A stretch of 64,000 bases of DNA. Origin: Macrolepiota albuminosa (Eukaryota > Basidiomycota > Agaricomycetes > Agaricales > Agaricaceae). Under the pieces are notes generated by a model, which worked only from the letters and a program-made list of their open reading frames with translations, was not told the origin of the DNA and did not search any database. Shown here in pieces: positions 21,655 to 34,100 of the stretch; position 1 is the first letter of the stretch, and each line of letters opens with the position of its first letter. The DNA lies in assembly GCA_027475525.1 (NCBI GenBank), contig JAMWFC010000073.1, positions 1-64,000 on the forward strand. Direction: 5' to 3'. The position numbers and the translations under genes are program-made.

Positions 21655-21866
21655 TGTCAGGGAAATCCTCATTTCTTCCTTTTCTCACTCCTTATCTCTT
21701 CACTCTCCTTTTATTTAATCTTTTATTTCTTCTGACATTATTTCATTTTACTGTTTCTATTTTTTCAACACTATCTGTTAGTACTACTCTCAGCCCTTAA
21801 GATGCTCTGGTTCTTTAGCCACCATTCAGACAAGTGTGGGCTCCTCAGCACCGCTGCCAGACCTAT
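21655..21866 (+). repeat. Truncated family A LTR within family C pol
   Basis: Starts TGTCAGGGAAATCCTC and follows the family A LTR through the CTTTAGCCACCATTCAGACA segment before ending abruptly near CAGACCTATATA. Only about 210 of 520 bases are present. About 44 codons of RT, including the YLDD box, are missing at this place, so the insertion was accompanied or followed by deletion. Confidence 0.7.
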
Positions 21867-22732
21867 ATATGGATGAACCTCCCAATAACATCCCAGAAAA
21901 TGGAGGTCATCAACGTCTGAAATGTTGCAGGAGCATTACAGTCTCCTATCTGCATGATGTTGCTAACATATGTTCCCGTGATTGATGAGAACACTGTCTT
22001 TGGAATATTGGACAAGCGGATTCTCACTTGCTCATACACATCTGTCAGGTTGGTTTTTGGCCTAAACTTTGTTCTGGCTACATCTTCTTGAATGACTTCC
22101 TGATCTGGGAGTGGTGTCACATCCTTTACAGTGTTGTCATTGCATTGGCAAGCATTCAACACCATCCTCAGGGTACCATCTTTCTTCAGAATGCACAATA
22201 GCTGGGCAGCCTTGGGATGCTGGTTGGGCTTCCCACCAGTGGGCTCTCAGGTACCAATTGGTCTTGTCTCTGAGCTGTTGCTGCAACACCATTGGACATT
22301 GTGGCAAATGATATTTATACACCTTATTCTCATCAATAAGGTTGATTTCATGGTTGACCTCATGCCAAGGGGGTAATTCCTCCTTGGTTCCATTCAGAAT
22401 ATCTCCAAATTCCTGCTGCCACTGCAACCGTAGGTCCAGAATGTCCTCCTCTGTAAAACCAATGGTTTTACCTTTGCCTTTCCAGTCCACATCCTTGCGT
22501 GGATGCCTGGACAACATTGCTTGTATGGCTGGGCAGCCATACTTCTCTCTGAGGGCAGCAATCCTCATCTCACTGTCATCTGGCACATGCAGTTGTACAG
22601 CCACCTCCTTCTTGCTTTTCCATGATGTCACAGACAGTCCATTGAAGAACACCTCACTCGGTGATGATATCTCATGGTCCATTCCATGCATACATTGATG
22701 CCACTAACTCATTCCACTCAGCAGACTTCCTC
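21867..22732 (-). pseudogene. Family C pol N-terminal part and RT fragment
   Basis: Minus-strand frames 22691-22137 and 22198-21863 match the intact family C pol (30988-27158): EELPPWHEVNHEINLIDENK, LRDKTNWYLRAHWWEAQPAS, then LKKDGTLRMVLNACQCNDNT and VSNIMQIGDCNAPATFQTLM. One frameshift separates the two frames, and the fragment ends just before the catalytic YLDD. It extends right to about 22732. Decayed by many transitions. Confidence 0.8.
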
Positions 22733-23010
22733 AATCATTGAAAAACCCCTCTCTTCAAACTGTTGAGAGACATTCTACTATGTCACTGTTGAAATATCTC
22801 CTAGCACAAACTCACTCAAAAGCTCAACTCATTTAAATTGAGCTAAAGTTTCATATAAATAGTAGCTAAAATTTCTCTCTCTGCTTCAGTAATTGTGCTA
22901 TTGGTCTCTTTTTGACTATTCAATTTTATAAACAGCCATTGACAAAACTCTACTGTAGACCTCGGTATTGCTGTGCACTGCAGTGGCCCATCCCTATTGA
23001 TTTCTAGATC
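22733..23010 (+). repeat. LTR-like repeat R3 (copy 1)
   Basis: About 270 bases match the reverse complement of 38340-38560, including CATTTAAATTGAGC, CATATAAATAGTAGC, TGCTTCAGTAATTGTGCTAT and CCATCCCTATTGATTT. A TATAAATAG box and TGTTGAAAT at about 22788 suggest a Copia-type LTR, but the ends are not defined. Confidence 0.5.
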
Positions 23011-23234
23011 AATGGGCTCAAGGACGCATCAGATCTGTCCTCAAAACCTTCCACTGTTCTTCCTCTGGCATCATCTCCACCACCTCCACTGCCAGCACCA
23101 CTGTTGTCCATGACTTCTACCATGCAAGCTCCCAGTGTGGGGCCTGCTGTTCCCACTACCAACAACAATTCTCCAAGTCACAGTCCCATCACCACCAGTA
23201 GCATTTGTAGCTCGACTTCCTCCACCGCACCCTC

Positions 23235-23579
23235 TGTTGGACTTTCGGACTTATCACACATATCACACAGCCACTCATCCTTTCAGAATCGACCCCTCGT
23301 CATATCACACAATGCCCTCTTTACTATATCACATAGCGGACAATGGTCCATTGTCTGCATACGTATAAATACAAGCTACCTACAGACAGACCCTCAGTCA
23401 TTTATATTGGACTGAGGGTGCGTTAAACTTATTAACCGTATTACAGACATACTGACTGTACCGTAGATCAATACTTATATTGCTCTTAGGTACAGTACAA
23501 ATATAGTCATTTATATCGGACTGAGGATCAATACTTATATTGCTCTTAGTCTACCATCAAAGGAGTCCAGATTCTAACA
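23235..23579 (+). repeat. 5' LTR of a Ty1/Copia element
   Basis: TGTTGGACTTTCGG to GATTCTAACA, 345 bases with near-inverted ends. A CGTATAAATACAAG promoter box is at about 23360. A 22-base word beginning TCAATACTTATATTG is repeated about 59 bases apart (from about 23468 and 23527). Copia gag follows downstream. Confidence 0.6.
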
Positions 23580-23589
23580 GGTTATGGGC
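23580..23589 (+). promoter_or_regulatory. Primer binding site for a half initiator tRNA-Met
   Basis: GGTTATGGGC directly follows the LTR and is complementary to GCCCATAACC, the anticodon stem-loop of initiator tRNA-Met (anticodon CAT). Drosophila copia is known to prime from this internal tRNA region. Match length is only 10 bases. Confidence 0.5.
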
Positions 23590-23753
23590 GATTGCTGCTC
23601 AACAACTTTTTGAAGTGTTGACAAGTTTCATCTGGACCACCAACCCCGAATCTTATCCATTACGTGTCGCGTCGCGTTCTTGTCTCTCTCACTCTCTCTC
23701 TCCTTGTCTGCCTCTCTGCCTCAACTCCCGTCCTCTAACTCCCTCTTTTTACT

Positions 23754-25405
23754 ATGTCTCACCCCATAGCAACCAATGCTACCAGTCTGTCTATACTGAA
23801 CGTGTCATTCGCCACAAGTGGGAAGGGCCAAAGTACACCCGTGCTGATGGCAACTTTCACCATTGGACCAAAAGACTCAAAGACTTCCTGATCCTCAATG
23901 GCATATATGCCTACGTCTTCAGTCCCACTATCTCTTGCCCTGACGTTGCTGCAGAGCCCCGTGCCAATGCCAATTGGCACCTGAACAACAGGCTGGCCAT
24001 AACCTTCATCAAATCAGCCCTTGATGATGTCAAACATCATGATCTCATCACAAACAAAGGTGCAGCGGAGTGTTATGGGGATCTGAGGTCCCAGGCCCAG
24101 AGGGAAGGCCCTATCAAGCAGATTGGTCTGCTCCAAGAGGCGCTGTCGACGTATTGTTCCTCGTCAGAGCCCCTGCCAACTACTGCTGGACGTATTGTTG
24201 ACATAGTCAAACGGGCCTTCGACATCAGGGCGATTGATGCCAACCTCTTCACATGTATTGCTCTCTTGAACAGTCTCAACGACCCCTTGTTTGACGCCCT
24301 ACAAAATTTGGTCTCCACCATCCTTAGTAACAGCACGAAGGAGAAGCCTTGCTCACCAACGGACATCCAGCTTCTCATGGAGAACATGCAGAATATTCTC
24401 AATGCCAAGTCTAGTCAGTCCACGGCATTGCACGCAAAAGGGGGCACGAAATCATCTCAAGTCACAGACATGCCGGGCCACAATCACGGCCCTAACGCAA
24501 TATGTTGCAAGAATTCCATGTAGAGGACCCATGTAGAGGACATACAAAGCCCTTCTGCATACAGAAGGGTGGAGGAATGGCTGGAAAATCTCTCTCTGAC
24601 ACACGAGACGCACAAAAAGCCTCAAAGACCAAGTCCAAAACTGCTCCCTCGAATGCCGCAAAGACATACGTAGCAGTTACTGGCCCCGATGGAAAATCCT
24701 GGTATGTCGAGTCATCCAGCCTTGAGCAGCTCCCTGCACCCGCAGAGCCAGCAACATTTGCAGGCATTGCCGCTTCCAACCTGTCCACAGAATGCTGGGA
24801 GTATATGGGTTTCATGGCAATGGAGGATGCACAAACAACCGTGGATTGGAAGGACTACTCGAGTCCAATCAACAATCACATCATGGCCACCAATGTTTCA
24901 CCCATGCAGCTAGCCAAACGCGTCCCCATCACGTCAATCAACTCAAACCCCTTCCTGATCGATTTGGGTGCCACCATGCACATCTCCCCATGCCAGGACA
25001 ACTTCCACACCCCATACAACCTCGCCCCATAAAAGGGTTAGGAGGGTCATCAGTCACCACAATCGGAATAGGCAATATCCGTATTCACGTTGCCAAGGGA
25101 GCAACCATCACTCTCAAAGATGCACTGTATATTCCCAATGCCACTGTCTGACTTGTATCCGTGTGCTCACTCACCAAACACTCGGGGATCAGTTCCCTAT
25201 TTGACAATGTATCTGTAAAACTCATCAACAAATTGACTCAGTCCATCATTGCACAAGGTCCTTTACTCCCAAACCAGCGCCTCTACACCCTAAACCTCAG
25301 TTCCACACACACTGGGCACCATGTGTTCACGTCTAGCCACATCCCCAGTATGGAAACCTGGCATCACCAATTAGGGCATGCCAACTACCAAACCGTTGTG
25401 GAAAT
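23754..25405 (+). pseudogene. Ty1/Copia gag, protease and pre-integrase region, truncated
   Basis: ATG 23754 starts a short frame (MSHPIATNATSLSILN) that shifts into a longer one with the Copia Gag pattern: HHWTKRLKDFLILNGIYAYV, AEPRANANWHLNNRLAITFI, GPIKQIGLLQEALSTYC. Linker sequence leads to the protease region PFLIDLGATMHI, in which the usual D-S/T-G-A box is DLGA (Ser/Thr lost). The frame shifts again to IGNIRIHV...LKDALYIPNA and ends with METWHHQLGHANYQTVVEI, the GAG-pre-integrase motif. Integrase, RT and RNase H are absent because a family B LTR begins at 25406. Confidence 0.75.
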
Positions 25406-25670
25406 TGTCAGGTTCCGCTGAGTCGGGGGCTTTCTGGGAAAGCAACGCCCTTACAATGCGGACTTGACCTACAAATACTCGGGTGTCTGGAACTCCAGGG
25501 TTCAAGACGGGGAGAGGGGACTAAGTCCGGGAGTTTTGGGTTGAGAGAAGCTGAGGGTTGGAAGGGGATCAAGTCGTGAACCGGAGGTTCTAAGACGAGA
25601 CCAAGTCAGTAACTTAAGAGTTGCGAAGTGCATACCAAACTTAGAGCATGCAAATACTCAGGCGTGCCGG
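25406..25670 (-). repeat. Truncated family B LTR (3' end)
   Basis: On the plus strand it begins TGTCAGGTTCCGCTGAGTC, as at 35640, and follows that LTR for about 265 bases to AGGCGTGCCGGTC, where it passes into the third ORF of the family C element. It is in direct orientation with the LTR at 35640-36377, so it may be the other LTR of the same B element. No target duplication matches between 25401-25405 and 36378-36382. Confidence 0.7.
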
Positions 25671-26966
25671 TCGTGGATCACTCGGAACCAATGCTAGGAA
25701 AAACACGCTGGCTGGAGTGGGCAGGAGCTCGGGAAGTACGAATTGAAGCTGGGCAGGCCCTGCCCCAAACGGAACATCGGCAGGGAAAGTTCGCGAGACC
25801 AGCTTGCTCTCATCAATCTGACGCCTCGGCCCCCGCCTCCTCGCTGGCGCTGCCATCACCGGGCTGGGCGCATGTACAGACGCCTCCATACCCTTACTGG
25901 GCGCACTTGACGCCCCCACTTTCCCCGCTGGTGTCTCACTCACCCTCACCACTGGTTCCTCTGCCCTGCGGCCCCCCGTACTTTCAGCGGTCGACACCTC
26001 TCCGGAGGGCAGTTCTCCTGCCTCCATACCTTCCTCACGACCCTCCACCGTAAGCTCGGTGAACGGTCCCTCCACCAACTCCACTAACGGCTTCCTCAGC
26101 TGCTTCTCACGCCCCCGTGGTACGTCACCCCGCTTTTCCTCCGCTACTTTAGCCCTCTTGGGCTCACTCTCGCGGTCCTCTGTCTGGCTCTGCGTTTTGC
26201 GCTTCTGCGCATTCGATAGCTGCTGCAGCGCCATCTGCCGCTGACGTCGCAAGTTATCGTTTTCATCCAGCAGCCCACTCAACACCATCATCACGAGCAG
26301 ATCGCTCAGAAACTCGGCATCCAAGGGCACAGAATACCCCGCTGCCCCCAATCTCCGCCGCATGGCCTCTTGTGTTTCCTCCTCCGCCTCTACTGGCTCC
26401 TCCACCCGTCCCCTGCCCTTCTTCCGCCCGCTCTTCGTGGCGAGAGGGGCTTTTGGCGTCTCAGCGCCAGAGGGTTGAGCACCCGGAGTCTTCACAGTGC
26501 CCCCTTGCGTCCGGCGTACTTGCGACTCTATTCCGACATTTTGCGATTGCCGCGGTGCCCGCGGAGGCACTTGTGGCGCTAGGGGAGCTCCCATATAACC
26601 TCTTGGCGCAAACTGCGCCACTCCCCGTAGTTGTGGAATCGATTGCACCGCTCCCCTTGGGTGCGGGTAGTAGTACTGCGGCGCATTCCGCACTTCGTCA
26701 TTGACCTCCATAGGTACCGGGCCACCCGGGCCAGGCATCACCTGTGGGTACCCCCACTGGGTAGGCTGATAATATGGTTGTCCCGGGGGACCTTGTTGAT
26801 ATCGTCCTCCCACATAAAACATTTGCGCAGGTGGCGCCTGCATTGATTGCTGTCCGAACTCCTTGTAGCTCTCTTCCTCATAGTCCACTGGGTCGTGCCC
26901 AGTTCCCCCCCTCCTCGAGCCTGCGCTCAAACTCGCAGGCTGTTTACGTCGCTGATAATACGACAT
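25671..26966 (-). pseudogene. Third ORF downstream of pol, family C, truncated
   Basis: ATG 26966 (MSYYQRRKQPASLSAGSRRG) starts an open frame of about 430 residues. It is P/Q/Y/G-rich at first, then basic KSGRKKGRGR, then the conserved block RRRLGAAGYSVPLDAEFLSD with a KRKTQSQ...SEPKRAKV stretch, matching RLGDNGYDVPAESSFLCD and SSKRARRQ in the plus-strand copy at 306-3544. A second shared segment is FPADVPFGAGPAQLQFVLP versus FPEDAPKGAPGANIPFLP. The frame is open up to the junction at about 25671, after which it reads into the B LTR; the aromatic C-terminal half is lost. I recognise no known domain. Confidence 0.75.
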
Positions 26967-27157
26967 CTCACGAATAATTGCAGGGGAGCAGACTGAAGTC
27001 AAGAAAGAGAAAAAAAATCTCTCCTCGTTCTGCTGCTGACAAATCCAGCCACGCTGACATAACCCCGTCCAAACACGGTCACGCTCCACCACGTCACCTG
27101 TGTGACCTCTGTCACCCTTGCCGCCGCCGGATCCGGCGGCCTGGCTCAGCCACCCCC

Positions 27158-30100
27158 TCACGTGTCACCCACGCGTCTTGCCAGATCCCTTGGGCGGGCA
27201 ACGCCCTGCAGCTCCAGGTAACGGCTCAGAGCCTCCAATTCCGCGCAACTGCGCTCTGGCTCCCACGTCGTGTCCCCCAGACTCCAACGCACCTCGAACT
27301 CGAGGCCACCCCGCGCCATCCAACGATGGCCGATAATCTCATCGACAAACCATTCCTGGTCCTCGGCAGCCCCGAAATCATAGGGTTCCGGAGTGGCCCT
27401 GTTAGGAAAGAGCGTATCATCGCTCGGGCTGTAAGGTCGCAGTAGCGACACATGAAACTTAGGCACAATCCGCCTCTTCTGCAACGCCGCTGGCAACTCC
27501 AGCACATAATTCGACGTGCTCGGCTCGGCGCTATGGACCCGATAGGGTCCCACCTACCTCGGGCAAAGCTTCGCTGCCCTCCCCTTAGGCAGGTTGAGAT
27601 TCCTTGTGGACAAGAACACCAGATCCCCCTGCGTGATCGCCGGTTCCCTACCCCTACGCGCGTTCGCATTACGCGTCTGAAACACGCGAGCCTCGATAAT
27701 CGCGTCGTGCGCGTCTGCCAAATTAGCCAACGCCCGCTGCGCAAACTCGCGCACCCCCCGGTGCGCAACCCCGTCACTGCGAAACTCTCGCAGCATGGTA
27801 GGCATATACCCACCATTCAGCTCAAACGGCGCATAATGCGTCGTCTCAGACACACTTGCGTTGATCGCAAACTCAGTCATGGGCACCTTATCAACCCAGT
27901 CCCCCTGGTCCGGCCGGACCACCATCCTAAAGATCTGTGCCACATTGCGGTTAGCGCGCTCTGTCTGCCCATCAGTCTGTGGATGGAACGACGTCGACAT
28001 GAGCAGCCTTGCTCCCAACAATTTGTGCAATTCCCTCCACCACGCGGAAGTGAATTTCGCATCCCTATCGCTGACAATGGAGCTCGGCAGCCCATGCAAC
28101 CGTACTATCTCCTTGAGATATATCCACGACAGCTCAGCTGCTGTCATCGTAGTGTTGACCGGTATCAAATGCACCATGCTGGTCATCCGACAAATGACCA
28201 CCCAGAGATAGTCATACCCCTGGGACCTCGGGAAAGGACCAACAAAGTCCATCCCAATCGAGTCCCACGGCCTAACGGGAATAGGCAGGGAGTGCAGCCG
28301 GCCAGGCGGCCTCGCGTTGGAAGTCTTCGACCGCTGGCAGGACTCGCACGTCCCACAGAACTTAGTCGCATCCGCGACCATCTGAGGCCACCAGTACCAC
28401 CGCCGCACATAGGCCAGCGTCCGCTGGGGGCCAAAGTGCCCCACTATACAGTGTGCTTGCTCTAGCAAGGTCGTAATCACCTGCCGGTCTCTCGGCACCC
28501 CGAGCACCCTATCCCCCTGCACGTTGCTGGTGTATACCAGCCCGTCCTCCACGGTAAAGCGGGCGTGATCCTCAGGCCTCGCCACGATCTCCGCGAACAA
28601 CACATCACGCGCATATTCGCGTCTCATCCTGTCTGCAAACTCGCGATCCTCTGGGCCAACCGGCCTTGCTTCACCGCCACTAGATGTCAGGACCTCCCCC
28701 AGCACTAGGCTTCCCAGCCCCGCTGCAAGTGGCCCATCCCCCATTCGTCCCTCGGACATCTCCTGAGCCTGCGCCATATCGCGCGCTTCCAGTTCCCGCT
28801 GCTCCTGCCGGTCCCGTAGGCGCCGACTGCGCCTCGCCTCCTGAACCCGCATAGCCTGGATCTCAATCACATGCTCTCTGATCTCCTCGTATCTCTGTAT
28901 GGGCAAATCCTCCCCATCCGGATCCATGCGCCTGTCCGCCTGGACATATTCGTACTCATCATATATGTCCTCCTTCATATCACTCTCGAAGTACCGAGAC
29001 AAACAGTCGGCAATCTTATTCAACTCTCCTTTCACATACGTAATGTCAAACTGATACCTCGACATATAATCCACCCAGCGGCGTTGCCACGGCGACAAAT
29101 GCACCTGTGTCTTGAAAAACTCAAGAGCCTTATGGTCGGTTATGACGTGTATCTTGTACCCCATCAATTTGTCCTCCCATTTCAACAGGGCCTCCAGTAT
29201 GGCCAATGTCTCCAGCTCATGTACGGCGTAGTTCTGCTGTGCCGCTGTAAACTTCTTCGACATAAACCCGGCGGGGCGGCAAGTCTGGCACGACGCCCCC
29301 TGCCCATACATCGCTCCAACTCCAGTCTTGGATGCATCACAAATGAGCCATATAGGCTCATCCCGCCTAGGGTCAATAGGACGCAGCACCGGCGTCTTCG
29401 CACAAATCTGCTTGATCATCTCAAAGCACCGCTGGTGCAGCGGTCGCCAGTGGAACGGGGCCCCGTTCAGCGTCATGGCCATCAGCGGCCCTGTATAGGC
29501 AGATATGTCTGGCAAGAAGGTGCCAATATAATTGACCAACCCCACAAAACGCTGGATATCATTGTAATTCCGTGGTACACGCCACTCCCGAATCCTATCA
29601 ATCTTATCCGCATCGGGGTGGATCCCCTGGTCATCTATTATGTGACCCAAACAGTCAATCGTTTCTGCGTACAACTCGCACTTCTTCCACTTAAGATACA
29701 ACTTGTTCTCCCTTAGTCGTTCAAACACGACCCTGAGATGGTCCTCATGCTCCTCAATGGAGTCAGAGAATATAAATATGTCATCCAAGTACACATGCAT
29801 GAATTTCCCGATGACATCACGGAATATTGAGGTCATCGACCTCTGAAACGTCGCCGGCGCATTGCAGTCGCCAATCTGCATAATATTACTCACAAACGTC
29901 CCCATGGGTGACGCAAACAGCGTCTTGTGTATATCGGACGTACGTATGCGCACCTGCTCATACGCATCAGTCAGGTCAATTTTCGACCGTACCTTCGCCC
30001 GAGCCACATCCTCCCGGATGACCTCCTGGTCTGGCAAAGGCGTCACGTCCTTAACAGTGTTATCATTGCGCTGCCGCGCATCCAGCGCCGTGCGCAGTGT

Positions 30101-30988
30101 CCCATCCTTCTTCGGAATGCACAACAGTGGCGCCGCCTGCGCCGCCGGCCTCGCCTCCCACCAACATGCATTCAAGTAACGGTTGGTCTTGTCCCGCAGC
30201 TGGTCCTGCAGCGCTCGCGGACAGTGAGGCAGATGATACTTATACCGCTTATCGTCATCAATGAGATTTATCTCATGATCGACATCCCTCCAGGGAGGCA
30301 ACTCCTCCTTTGTCCCATTGACAATATCGGCATATTCCCTCTGCCACCGCTGGCGCAGACGCTCCACATCCACCCCTGGCCCCTTGCCCTTGTCGGCTGG
30401 CCGGTGCCTGTCCACCACTCCCCGCGGTTGCCCACGAAACCTGTTATCGAGCGCCTGCAGGCGCTCAGCGCTGCCATCCCCCACATTCAGTCGTAGTATC
30501 GACCCCGGCACTGACCGCGCCGCCCCCTCGAATCTAATCTCCGAAGGCGCCGATACTTCATCCGGAGTAGCTAGGCGATACACTTCGCCTCTACTAGACC
30601 CCTTGCGTACATTGTGGGCGCACATCGACGCCACCAGATCGTTCCACTCTCGTGGCATCCTCGGGTCATAGGCCCATTGCACCTCGGGCGCAGCACAGGG
30701 CCGGTCCCACAAGGCACACCCGGCGCCTGCCACCGACGCCACCTCCGCGGCCCATTGCTGCTCCTCTTCCTCCGTTACAAGATCCTCCACTTTGATCTTC
30801 GACGTCGTTGGTTGACACTCACTCGACACTTGCACTGCACGCCTCATCTCAACTCCGGCAACCCCGTTTCTCACTGCCCCAGACTGAGCCATCCGACCCC
30901 TCTGGAACTCCTCCTCAGTCATCATCAGGCACGGCGAATCCGCCGGTAGACTGGCCACAGGCTCAACCTCCTCTCTCCCCTCCTCCAC
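27158..30988 (-). pseudogene. pol: Pol polyprotein of family C (RT, RNase H, integrase, chromodomain), one internal TAG
   Basis: About 1,277 codons. RT carries LCIPKKDGTLRTALDARQRN, FVSNIMQIGDCNAPATFQ and the catalytic VYLDDIFIFSD. RNase H follows with LICDASKTGVGAMYGQG and VITDHKALEFFK. Integrase has a zinc finger (HCIVGHFG...CGTCESCQRSK) and catalytic segments MDFVGPFPRS, VSDRDAKFTS and QTERANRNVAQIFR. The TAG at 27556-27554 comes at LCPR*VGPYRV, where Trp (TGG) is a likely original, and after it the chromodomain (FEVRWSLGDTTWEPE) follows in frame. The upstream frame is shared with gag; position 30988 is a GTG codon, so a separate start is doubtful and a Gag-Pol fusion is more likely. Protease is encoded in gag. 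Confidence 0.9.
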
Positions 30989-31102
30989 TGCCGCCTTGCG
31001 TTGGCGACCATGGAGTCAGTTCTCGTCGCGGCGCTTCTCGGTCGCCCTCTGTCGGCGCAGGCGCCCATCCGTGTCTTCCAAGACTACTCGTTCTGCCTTT
31101 AG

Positions 31103-34100
31103 TCATTCACCATTAACGACTACCTCATCCTTGCTAAAGTCCAGTAGGACTCCATTCTTGCGCATGAACGGCGTACCAATAATCATGTCATAGCGATCAA
31201 AGTTCGCTACATCGAGATACTCTGTCGTGGACACCCTGCCCACAGCTACCTTAGCCTTTGTCCCGAACTGGACTACCGACCTACTGCCCACTGTCCCCAA
31301 CTGGAGAGTTATGGGCTCCTCCAACTTGTTAACGCGAATCTGGTGCACATGTGCAAACTGGGGTGTGATTCCCGATGTAGTACTTCCCGAATCCCACAAC
31401 GTCCATGCAGGACTACCATTCACATTCACGTATGTCACCAGACACACTTTCTCATCTCGCCTATACCTCGGCCGACTCAGTTTCGTCGAGGCCTTATGCA
31501 GCGTTACTCGCCGCATTCGCACGCGCTGGTCCCCTTCCGGACGATCATACTCATCCTCTGGGTAGTCCGTGAGCGCCACCAGGTGTTCCGAGTCGCTATC
31601 GCGACTATAGTACTCATTGGCGTACACATCCACCGTCACCAACTCATCATCTTCCGCCACCGCACGCTCATCATCACTCGCTTCGCTGTCAGCCAATTCG
31701 GCCTCTGAATCCCCTCCGGGCTCGCTGTCGGCCTCACTGGTCTCCCCATCACCGCCATCCACCGTATGAGCAGCTCGAAGCTGCACACGGTCCCGTGGCC
31801 TATACTGAGGGCACTTCGGAGAATTTGCGAAGTGATCGCGTGCTCCACAGCTGAAGCATCGCTGGACCCCAGGCGTCCTCGCCTTACTCACGATCCTTGG
31901 CCCCGCCCTCGGGCCTCCACCCTCGTCTTTACGCGGCAGTCCCTGTCCCTGCATGTTTCCCTCGTTCTTGGCCCGGTCCTCTCGCGGCTTCTCATCCCCA
32001 CCTCCCCGTGGGGCAATGCTATTCGCCCTTCTATCATCACGGACTACAATCTGCGGGGTGCTACCCAACACCAAGTCGGCTCGCCGCATCACAAACGTGC
32101 CAATTTTATCAGCCGACCGCTGAGGCGTCTGCCGCCTCGTTGTCCGCTGCTCGTAGTGTGTCGCCGTCTTCAGCAACTGCTTGTATCGTACAGCATATGC
32201 CAGAAACTCATCCACGGTATTGATCTCTGGAGACAAATTATCGTCGCGGATCAGCGACCTCCTCATCTCCGAGGGCAATCCGTCCAGAAACGCCTCACGT
32301 ATGGTATACTCGTCCGGGTAGACAGCCATATTCTGAGCGTGCTCCCGCAGCACATCATAAAACCCTTGCACGCCCGTCTTCTCACTATACTGCGCCTTCC
32401 GAAAGGCTTCACGCGCATCCTGCATAGTCGACGGGCTCACAAACCTATTGTAAAGTCCAATGAGGACATCCTTGAACGTCCACTCCTGGACCGTTCGATT
32501 TGTATGCAGAATATGGTGGCGATACCACGCCTTCGCCTCTCCTTCCAGGAACTCCTGCAACACGAACACTCTCTCGTGATCCATATCATCTCCCCCATAG
32601 CGGCATGCCGCCAGATGATAGCATACGTCAATAGCCCAGTCCTCGAGCTTCGAGAACTGGTAACCCCCAGTATAAGACCGTATAGTCTTCGCCTCCGCTC
32701 TACGGGGCTTAACCCCATCAGGGAAATTGAACTGCGCCCCCAGCACATCATCCACTAAGCGGATCAAACGATCGTGCATGTTCTCCCTATGCGCTCTAGC
32801 CGCCTCATTCATCCCAGGCGTGTTCTCCCGTGCCTCAGGCGCAACAGGTGTCACTGCCTTGCTCCCCTGCTGTCGCCCACTGGCCGCTTGCTGGCTGATC
32901 AACTCGCGACTCTCGCCCCTGACCTCTCTGCGTACTGTGCTATCGTGCCTTGGGCCACCCCCGGCCCGTTGTCCTTGCACATACTGCCGACGCATATTGT
33001 CTACAGGCGTCACGCCATTAGCGCCTTCAAACACAATGCCTTGATCATCCACCCGCGACTCCCCCCGAACACGGAGGTCCTGGTTCCTCATTCTCTGGAA
33101 GTTGACTCTCTCGACCATAGTATCGGCCATCACCACCCGCTGGTTTCGCTGCGGCTCCACTGGCCTCCTTGGCCTCCCCAGCCCCAGCTGCTCCACCTGC
33201 ACCTGTGGTGACTCTGCGTCTTCCCCAGAGTCCAAGGCTCCTTCAACCTGTACTGGGCGGTACTCCGCCCCCGTCTCACTCCTCGCACCTCCCGCTACAT
33301 CCTGTGTCGATGTTTCGACTGTTGACTCCCCCTCATTATCCATCCCCGTCGAGTATCTCTGCCTGCTGGCAGCAGCGCGCCGCCGAACAAAGTCTTCCTG
33401 AGACTCGTCAGCCTTCTTGGGCGCCTCTAGCAGTTCCATCGCCTCCTCTATCGCTGGGGTACGATTGAACCATAGGGAGTCGTATCCTACTGAGCTCGTC
33501 GGTGTAGAAGTAGATGCCGTACTGCTCCTCATCCTCTTTCGCTCGAGGTACTGCTGCAACTCAAGCTCGAAGATTCGAGCAAACAGCTTGACATACCCTT
33601 CTGACTTGTCAGGGGGCACTGCCTGCTGGCGGCGCCTCATCATCTGGATGTGCTTTACCACATACAGCTGCAGGCACGCTTGCGTCATTTCCTTTGTCAC
33701 CTGCGGATACTTCGCAAGTACAATCTTCAGTTGCACTCTGAGCATGGACAATACCCTGTCCTGCTCGTCCTCGTCTGAGGACGCATCCTCCACATACGCT
33801 CGGCGACCCACGCCGTCCCCTTCCTGTTCAGCCTTCACTCCCACTACATCAACCTTGCCCTCCCCTTTGGGCTCACTTTTGATTCCGGTGCGTACCTCAT
33901 GACGCAACGCGGACCTCGTCCGTACTACAGACGCCCCATAGCGTGCTCCTGACCTCGTATGTGGGGGCGTTTCTCTACCTTCGCCCCCTCCTTGCTCTGC
34001 CCTGGGCGGACGAAATGGCGAGCTCTCCGCCGTGCCGGTGTCTAGGCGTAGCTCCTCAGGCTGCACCGCTCCTGCCGGCTGGTCCTTGGGCCCCGTTGCC

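Noticed and set aside
27452..28465. 337-codon plus-strand open frame
   Set aside because: Antisense of the conserved integrase and chromodomain region; composition mirrors the real minus-strand pol.
31766..32758. 330-codon plus-strand open frame
   Set aside because: Antisense of family C gag; no independent motif.
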